From positions 16,208-80,207 of the forward strand of contig JAGFBZ010001901.1 of the NCBI GenBank assembly GCA_018398805.1: 64,000 bases of DNA. Direction: 5' to 3'. This document shows, piece after piece, positions 56,804 to 64,000 of the stretch. The notes under the pieces were generated by a model, which was given only the letters and a program-made list of their open reading frames with translations, searched no databases and was not told the origin of the DNA. Within the stretch, counting starts at the first letter, position 1; the number at the start of each line of letters is the position of its first letter. The translations under genes were made by a program, and so were the position numbers. The stretch is from Hirundichthys speculiger (Eukaryota; Chordata; Actinopteri; Beloniformes; Exocoetidae).

Positions 56804-56869
56804 AGTCGTATGCGCGAGATTTAAAATTCGTGCGCACGAGGTCGTGCGCCCCTCCAGGGCTCCGTATCT

Positions 56870-57455
56870 TTGGAAAGCTGAAGAGTTTGGTAATTAATTC
56901 TGGGTTGATTACCGCCCAAAAAAACCTCGATATTGATTTATCCCACTATGTAAATTGGTCTGGACGGACCTTTACAGGTAGTGACTGAAAAAAATACAGA
57001 AATTTGGGAAGCACATTAATTTTGACCATCTGGATTTTGGAACTGAATTCCAGTGGTATGGTGGACCATATTTCGGTATGTCATGAAAATCCTTTTTATA
57101 ATTTAAATCATATAGTTCAGAAAAATCTCTTGTTATAGTTACATCCAAATATTTAATAGACCTGAAACTCCAGCTGAGTTTGTATGATATCTGAATTGCC
57201 TTTGAGGTGGTTTAGTTCATTGTAAATATCTGGGTTTTATAAATATTTATCTGGTATCCTGACAAAGGTCCATACGTTTCAAGAAGCTCCATCATGATAG
57301 GTAGTGGCATATTTGGTTGTTCCAGGAATGCTATTACAGCCTCGGCAAACAGTCTTTTATGTTGTAATCCTTTAATTGTGACCCCTTCAAGTTTTTCATT
57401 TAGTCTGATTGCTTGAGCCAGTGGCTCAATTCAAATAGCAAAGAGAGCCCAACTC
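56870..57455 (-). mobile_element. L1-type LINE reverse transcriptase remnant
   Basis: Minus-strand frame pieces in order: ALFAI, IEPLAQAIRLNEKLEGVTIK, FLEQPNMPLPIMMELLETYG, YKLSWSFRSIKYLDVTITRD and FSELYDLNYKKDF. These are successive L1 RT blocks after the catalytic box, with scattered stops and frame slips. The region 57460-58400 beyond it shows nothing I recognise. Confidence 0.75.
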
Positions 57456-58408
57456 CCCACTGTGACTGGTGAACACTGAAGGGGCTCATAATGGAAAGGT
57501 AGAGCTGGTCATCCTGGAGAGGACAGTGATCAGAACACCAGAGGAGGAGGCTGGAAAAACTAAGATGGGATTCTAAAATCTCTGCAAAAAGGTTATTGAT
57601 GCAAATCCTGACTGAGGCCTTTCTGATTTCCTCCCACAGTCCGACAACATCCATGTTTGGCTAACTGTCGATTGTAAATCCACCACAGGAATGAATGTGA
57701 GCATGTGCGGTTGTCAGTCTATACGTGAGGAACACTGACATGCTGAGTTTACAGGGTCACAGACATTGACTTAATATTCATCACTGACAGAGATGTGCAC
57801 TCACAGCTTTACGTTTATGGAAATAACATTTAAAAGGGAAAATGAGGCTTTTCAAAAGTAATGCTCATCCCTATCAGTCAACAACAGTGTTACAGGTACA
57901 TTGTAATACTTCAAAATTAGTTTTCTATACGTGATAAAACAGTACCACTAAACAATTTTATTTGGTTTACATACGTTTATAAAGGGCCAGAATAATACCT
58001 AAACCTCTTCATCACGAGGCCCAAATGACTTACCCAAAATAAAGAGTACAGTTGTATATCTTCACAACTACAAGGGCTGTCTGTATAATTTTGGTCTCAA
58101 TTGAAAGCTGGGACATATTTAGCTGGTTGCTCTTTATAAGTTAGTTATAAGTTATAAGTAAGGTATTCCTCTCATTTTGTATTTGTGAACTCGTCTTTTC
58201 AGAATCCTCATAAATTTGATGGTTTCAGAGAGTGAAACCATCAGTGCCCATGTCCTGAGACTGCATCTTAACAGTCCCAGGACACAATACTAAACATTTG
58301 CTCCAGTGTTGTGGTGGGCTGCGTGCCTCATTTTGACTCCTCCAAACAGGATTTTCAACTTTTCACGCTTCAGCGTGGGCGTCGGCCAATCAAACTGCAG
58401 GTATACAG

Positions 58409-61400
58409 TAGGGGTGAAAAAAATCGATTTAGCGATATATCGCGATTTTCGGCCGCCCGATACAATATCGATTTTCCAGCTCCTAATATCGATTTTTATT
58501 TTTTAGTTAAATTCATGTATTAGACGCATTGTGGATAATATACCACTTCCGCACCTCCACTCCGGTAGATGGCGCCGTAGAGCCACTTTGCTGTGCGGCG
58601 CAGCACCATTTCTGTAGTAGAGGCAGTCACAGTGGCTGAAGCGGACAGATTCAAATCCAAAACATGGCTAACAAAATAACAACGCCTCCACAGTACAAAG
58701 CCGACATTTGGAAGTACTTTGGCTTCCAACTTAAAGGGAGTAAAAACGAACTTGATAAGGACAACGCCGTCTGCAAGCTTTGCCTCGCTGCTGTGAAATA
58801 TAGTGGGAACACGACAAATTTACGAGCTCACCTTGCAAGACATCATGCATGCCGAGATATTAGCAGAGAAACAGCCGCAGAAGCGTATTGAGCCAAACCA
58901 AACTACGCTGGATAATTTACTACCATCTAACTCACCTCGTGCTCAGCGTATCACAGAGGCCATGGTGCATTTTATTTGTAAAGATTTGCGCCTGTATAGT
59001 GTAGTTGACAACGTTGGCTTCAGGTGGATGCTACATATGTTGGAGCCTCGTTACAGGATACCGCAACGCGTGTACATTACGGAAACAGCTGTGCCGAAGA
59101 TGTATGAAGAGGTGAAGACAGCTGTTAAAACATCTCTCAACACAGCACAAAGAGTTGCCCTGACGTGTGACGGATGGACGTCCAGAGTCACCGAGTCGTA
59201 TGGTAACCATAACGTCTCACTACATCTCTGACGACTGGGAAATGGTTACACATGTGTTGCAGAAGAGGGCAATGCATGAAAGCCACACCGGCAGTAACAT
59301 CGCGGATGTACTGAGAAGGACAATTGAGGAATGGGGCATAAAGGATAAAGACCCAGCCATTGTCACAGACAACGCATCAAACATGTCCATTGCAGCAGAG
59401 CTGGCCGGTATGTTGCATTTCAAATGCTTTGCGCACACACTCAATTTGGGTTCACAGCGCGCACTGAAGTTGCCAGCCGTCCAGCGCTTGCTGGGAAGAG
59501 TGAGACGCATTACCAACTTTTTCAGACGCAGCACCACAGCTAGCCATGTACTGAAAGAAAAACAAAAGCTGCTGAATCTGGAACAGCACAAACTCAAGAC
59601 GGACGTGGTAACCAGATGGAATAGCGCACACGACATGCTCCAGCGCTTCCTCGAGCAGCAGCCAGCCATTACTGCCGCCCTGCTCTCAAATGAAGTGAGG
59701 AGGAATGAAAGGGACATCAGCACTCTCACCGAGGCCGACATTGCAGCTGCAGAAGAAATAGTCACAGCTATGAAGCCCATGAAGACTGCCACTGTCATCA
59801 TGGAAGAAGAGAAAACTCCAACATTGTCAGCAGTTGCACCAATCCATGCCCAGCTGATTGAAAAACTCCAGGAGAGCCCAGGTGACTCTAACATGACAAA
59901 GGAGATCAAATCTGCCATATGTCAGGATCTTAAGAAGAGGTACTTGGATGAGCAGAGGGAGACTCTTCATGTATGTGCAGCTTTGGATCCCAGATTTAAG
60001 ACCTTGCCTTTTTTGTCTGAGGATGAACAACAGGCCGTCTATGATAGTCATCACAGAGGCTGCAAGGACCCAGGAGACGTTTCAGGTAAGCTAAACTACA
60101 GAGACGCCTCTGAATCATTCAATGCATAAATACTAAAAGTTTAAAATGCATTAATAAACACTAGTTAATGTTGGTAAACATTTATATTCCATGAACAACA
60201 GATTAAGTTGGCATTCAATTTTCATTTGTTGTATCTGGGTTTATATAATTCACTTAATTTCATGTAATGCTGTTTTTCAGCAGAGAGGAGCTGGAGAGGC
60301 TGAGACATTGGAGTCAGAGACTGGGGCTGATGGAGAGGAGGAGGAGGATGCTGGGCTAGAGGTGCCAGATGAGGAGGACGAAGGCTGCAGCCAAGTTCCT
60401 GGGGGAGCGGAGAGCTCTGCAGCACAGTCCACGTCCAAGAAGAGATCCAGGGATTCTTGTGGCTTGGCTGAACTTCTTGGTCAAACGTATGCTTCAGGTC
60501 AGTGTAGGAAATTTAAAGACCCCCTAATGTTAAAAATGTATTCTACCTATTATCCCTGTAGCTGAATATTTGAGCCTCATTGCCTCACAGACTTTTCATA
60601 TTTTTCCACTCAAAGTCTAAGTCAAAGTCTAACTAAGTCAAAGTTTATTTCTTCTCATTTAAAAAATCCGAATTCCTCAGAGCGTAAGTGTAATGTACAC
60701 AACTGGATGCTTAAAGTTTAATATCACACTAGTGTAAGTTGATTATTTGTCCAACATACAAGTTACACTTACACAAATCATGTTTTGAGAAGTCTGGATT
60801 ATTAATCAAGCAGAACAAAGCTCACAGCACACAATTCTGAAAAAGCCTATAGTACTAAACTCTGCACATACTTTATTCTGCATCGTGAACCTGAAACATT
60901 AAACTGTAGGGAAAAAAGACTTTTGTTGGTCTTAAATAATTTGCTAATTATTGTTACACTGTGTGTTACAGGGGTTGCAAAGAAGTTGAAAACTGCAGAC
61001 AAACAGGCACACGAGGAGATGGGAAGATTCAAGGAGAATGCTACCATGCTAATTACAAAAGGAGCCAATCCACTGAACTGGTGGAAGGCGCACGAGTGCG
61101 AGTATCCCCTCCTGTCAAAACCTTGCGAAGAGGTATTTGTGTATCCCTGGGACAAGTGTCTCCTCTGAGAGAGTTTTCTCTACTGCGGGGGACATTATCA
61201 CTGCACAGAGGAGCACACTCACCCCAGAGCATGTTGATCAGATTCTCTTTCTACACAAAAATCTAAAAACAGAAGTGAAGTACAAGCACTAGGCCCATCC
61301 CTGTATCAGAATGTTTACAGTTTATTATTTCAGTTGTATTTATTTTGTTTACAAGAATACTCTGTGCACATTATTTTCCTCATACTTTTTAGGTCAGTGT

Positions 61401-61852
61401 GTTCAGTGACACACTGAGCACATATGCAATATATATGCATAGGCATTTTATTTTCATATGATCTGTTAAGGTCAGTGTTCAAACTGACAATAGAATACAT
61501 TTTTACTTATTATTGTACATTGTCAGTAACTCAAGGCACTTTATTCGCGTTCTCAGTTACGTTGGTTACAACGCTTTCTATGTGTTGCAATGGTTACTTC
61601 AATAAACAAATATGTTGTTTTGAAGCAAATAGTTTTGACTCAATTTGTCCTCTGAATGATCAATATCATCTGATGAACATATACAGCAACTTGATTTTTC
61701 ATCTCTACTTTTAATTTTGATTAATTTTGAATTTAACTGGGCAGAATATCGCAATATATCGTGATATCGCGATATTGTGATACATATCGTATCGCGACCC
61801 AAGTATCGTGATACATATCGTATTGCAAGGTCCTTGCCAATACTCACCTCTA
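58409..61852 (+). mobile_element. hAT transposon, near full length (3444 bp)
   Basis: The left end TAGGGGTGAAAAAAATCGAT and right end CCTTGCCAATACTCACCTCTA share the TAG(G/A)GGTGA terminus. Exact 8-bp duplications GTATACAG flank it at 58401-58408 and 61853-61860. CGATAT-rich subterminal repeats are present at both ends. It encodes the transposase listed separately. Confidence 0.93.
58664..61292 (+). pseudogene. hAT (ZBED-like) transposase, broken by frameshifts
   Basis: Order of parts: a BED finger (VCKLCLAAVKYSGNTTNLRA then HLARHH) from 58664; the N-terminal helical region to about 59210 in a second frame; the catalytic core from 59215 (VTITSHYISDDWEMVTHVLQ, AIVTDNASNMSIAAELAGM, HTLNLGSQRALKLPAVQRLL); and CAALDPRFKTLPFL. 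After an intron from about 60087, a Glu-rich exon begins near 60282. A last exon at about 60971-61292 holds the hATC dimerisation block YLCIPGTSVSSERVFSTAGD. Frame changes near 58850, 59213, 60048 and 61120 make it non-functional. Complete hAT transposases of this type are about 600-700 residues. Confidence 0.88.
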
Positions 61853-62039
61853 GTATACAGCCAGCGCTATCCAATAAAACGTACATGGGGGCAGGATTGT
61901 TTCAAAACATCCATCATATCTGTGAAGTGAGCAGGAATAAATCCGAGTGGTTGTTTTTGATATGATGAAGTCATGTCAGAAGTTGTCTGAGTGGCTGGTT
62001 TGTCTAATTTAGTCAGAACTCAACCAGATGCCAGTTTGG

Positions 62040-62250
62040 TCCTCATCTAACACTAACATCCCACCTGATGAAGACCCTGGAGAGGCTGGTCCTTGTCCAT
62101 CTTCGTCTCCTGGTGGGCCCATCCATGGACCCACTGCAGTTAGCCTACCAGCGCAGCATCGGGGTGGATGATGCTGTCATCTTCCTCCTGCACAGAGCTC
62201 TTTATACCTGCATAGCAAATGACTGGAACGTGGAAACTGTTTTATCAACT
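62040..62250 (+). mobile_element. Rex1-like LINE fragment
   Basis: The frame reads MKTLERLVLVHLRLLVGPSM and DPLQLAYQRSIGVDDAVIFL, the N-terminal RT blocks of Rex1-type elements (compare 16760-16890). The DNA at 62200-62360 is shared with 35825-35900. Nothing recognisable lies between 62360 and 63010. Confidence 0.7.
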
Positions 62251-63151
62251 TTCAAATCTGTCAAACCCTGTTTTTGATTTTTTCTTTTTTTTCTACAATA
62301 GGCCTACTGCCCTCTTTTCGATAAATCAGTACAGTATCAAGATTTTTTTTTCTTTAGTCAGGGCTTAAAGTAAGAAAAAATCCTTTTTTTTTTACGGGGG
62401 TGCAGTGGCTCCAACGCATACACATGTTTGGCAACTTTTTGTCATTGTCCTTGGTAATATACAAGATGACCTACAATTTAAATGTGAATTTTAGAAAGTA
62501 AAGGTTAATGAGTTTTAAGTGAAAACATGTGAAACTGAGTCAAGCCAATTAATCTGATTTATTTAGCAACTATTTAATTCAGTAAAGGGCAATATGTACA
62601 AAAAACATACATTGCAACTTTTCCGTCATTTTTGTTCGAAACTATGGCAAATTAAGTTATAGGAAATACATTCCATTTGGTCTTGACTCCTCTCCAACAT
62701 ATTTGCAGAGGCAGTTATGTTTATAACTCTCGATGTATCATCAGACACGGCTCCAGAAACAAATTAAAGGGGGAGCATTACATTTTTTCAGGGGGGCACA
62801 CTTTTTCAAACTACTTCAGGCTGAACAAAGGCTCTGTGACCACTCCTACAGTGGTGAGAAATATTTTTTCCCTCACCAAAAATGGGCAGTTTATCCCAAA
62901 ATCTAAAAAACAAACAAAAAACAATAGTGTAGTGCTCTGTTCATTTATTCAACTCAAGTCAAGCATTTCTGGAAAAAAGCACTGACGTCAAGCTGAACAC
63001 TGAAGTAAACATTCAAACTAGGAGAGGTAGCTACAGCAGCTAGGGAGCACAAGGACCAGAACAAAGCAGTGGAACTCATCTGCCTTTAAGTAACCTAAGT
63101 TCCTGTATCTGTGAGGTGTGTGTGTATATATGGGGGGGATTGTTTCAAAAC

Positions 63152-63421
63152 TTAGTAAAGTGGCAGGCAGCGCTTGTGGAGTGTATGAAACCTTCTTAAG
63201 ACATTGTCCCTCCACTCATTCCTAAATTTTCGAGTCAAGTCCTTCTCAAATGTCAGCTGGATCAGATTGGCTTTGCGTTGATGCAGCATAGTGAAGACAT
63301 TTTTAAGAGTTGAAAATGAATTTTCACAGGACGCAGTGCTGGCTCCAAAAGTCAGGCCATGTTTAAATGCTGCGAGGACAGTAGGCATTGCTTCCAGCGG
63401 CCTCTGGAACTGTTTCAAAAT
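63152..63421 (-). CDS. Terminal exon of a hAT-transposase-like gene: dimerisation domain
   Basis: Encodes ILKQFQRPLEAMPTVLAAFK, then FGASTASCENSFSTLKNVFT (the hATC motif SCE-x-SFS), then HQRKANLIQLTFEKDLTRKF, ending KRCLPLY-stop. The acceptor ATCCTTAG joins in phase 0 with the exon upstream. It is clean and uninterrupted, unlike other transposase pieces here, so it could be an active element or a domesticated ZMYM/hAT-type gene. Confidence 0.72.
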   Translation of the reverse strand: MLKQFQRPLEAMPTVLAAFKHGLTFGASTASCENSFSTLKNVFTMLHQRKANLIQLTFEKDLTRKFRNEWRDNVLRRFHTLHKRCLPLY

Positions 63422-63669
63422 CTAAGGATTGAGAAATAAGGTTGAAATCAATATCATTACAACCATAATGATTCCCCTGATAACAATATAAATTAAATGC
63501 AGCATCATGTTGAACAATCAAATAAATTCTCATCTCATTGAACCAAATCATGTAAGGCTTGAAGCTGAAAAATATCAGTCTGTTTTAAAGGTTCCAAGGA
63601 GCCTTGCAGCTTTTTGAGATTTCTGAATACAATAAAAACAATACTGAACTTTTATCTAGCCTTAATCAC

Positions 63670-64000
63670 CTGTCTCATTGTCCATTTCTCCTCATCTGGT
63701 GGAGCAGACTCTGTCATCTGTGCCCTGAGGAAGTTGTGGGCCACCTCAAATTCAGAGTCCACAGCAGGTGTCTTGGTGAGGTCAAGTAAAGGCTTCACCT
63801 TGCTGACATCCAAGAATGTGGCTTGTACAGGATCCAGGGCATTGAGTGCCTCCATCAGGTCACAATTGTGTTTCCCGAAGCGATTTTTCATTTCCCCACA
63901 TACTGAGTCAATGCAACTATAATAAATCCTGCGTAGTTCTGCTTCATCATTACCATCTACATGTGCGCTGATTTCCTCAACAACATAGTCAGCAAAGGCA
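63670..64000 (-). CDS. Penultimate exon of the hAT-transposase-like gene, cut by the window end
   Basis: The frame runs from the window edge through AFADYVVEEISAHVDGNDEA, CGEMKNRFGKHNCDLMEALN and FLRAQMTESAPPDEEKWTMR to the donor GACAG|GTGATT at 63670. No stop or frameshift is seen in 110 codons. The 5' part lies beyond 64000. Confidence 0.68.

Larger units (their letters stand above)
54727..56866. mobile_element. Composite MITE with GAGCCCTGGAGG ends
   Basis: Outer ends TACAGAGCCCTGGAGGTG and CCTCCAGGGCTCCGTA, with mirrored TCTTGTGCGCACGAC-like inner parts (54769 and about 56820-56845). Its middle is filled by the nested elements at 54932, 55090 and 56321. Confidence 0.6.

Noticed and set aside
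59220..59918. 232-codon minus-strand ORF
   Set aside because: It is antisense to the hAT catalytic core; the plus-strand frame has clear transposase motifs, and the minus frame is Ser/Leu-rich shadow sequence.

Overview
The window looks like teleost fish nuclear DNA. Genes are split by introns with GT/AG borders. The repeats are a typical fish mixture: Rex1-, L2-, RTE- and L1-type LINE pieces, tRNA-derived SINEs, Tc1/mariner, ISL2EU- and Harbinger-like MITEs, many hAT elements, and long (TA)n arrays. The genes belong to the fish-expanded NLRC3-like (NLR-C) family of innate immune receptors: N-terminal repeats, FISNA-NACHT, leucine-rich repeats and B30.2. No bacterial, CRISPR or RNA-gene features were seen.

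Two NLR genes lie head to tail on the minus strand. Gene 1 runs from its start codon at 25461 to its stop at 5160. Gene 2 runs from 53362 to 34604. Matching landmarks are offset by about 28-31 kb, so they are a tandem duplication whose unit includes the 3' flank (3280-5160 matches 32700-34604). Gene 2 can be assembled from 12 coding exons (89, 111, 117, 45, 79, 220, 1795, 174, 174, 174, 47 and 554 nt). These sum to 3579 nt, in phase throughout, giving a predicted 1192-residue receptor. Gene 1 has the same layout but carries a 1-nt deletion late in its NACHT exon, an Asp-to-Asn change in the Walker B motif, and an N-terminal repeat exon expanded to six copies.

Layout. 1-2.4 kb: (TA)n arrays, a SINE piece and copies of the NLR upstream block, probably belonging to a further gene left of the window. 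2.5-5.1 kb: unrecognised ORFs and a hAT MITE. 5.2-25.5 kb: gene 1, with introns full of RTE, Tc1, ISL2EU-like, Rex1 and LINE fragments. Its 5' part (20-25 kb) is a tandem array of about 1.87-kb units, three of which carry the same hAT insertion. 26-34.5 kb: intergenic, with a 1.1-kb palindrome, repeated copies of a putative 5' UTR exon, SINE, (TA)n and hAT elements. 34.6-53.4 kb: gene 2, whose introns hold an L2 copy absent from gene 1, an RTE 5' region, nested mariner/hAT elements and two MITEs with small DNA-binding-domain ORFs. 54-57.5 kb: MITEs and an L1 remnant. 58.4-61.9 kb: a 3.44-kb hAT with flanking 8-bp duplications and a broken transposase. 63.2-64 kb: the 3' end of another hAT-transposase-like gene, cut by the window edge.

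From family knowledge, the two receptors would be cytosolic sensors. The B30.2 and LRR parts would serve recognition or regulation, NACHT nucleotide-driven oligomerisation, and the N-terminal parts signalling. Exon borders and reading frames were read directly from the sequence; expression and function are inferred.
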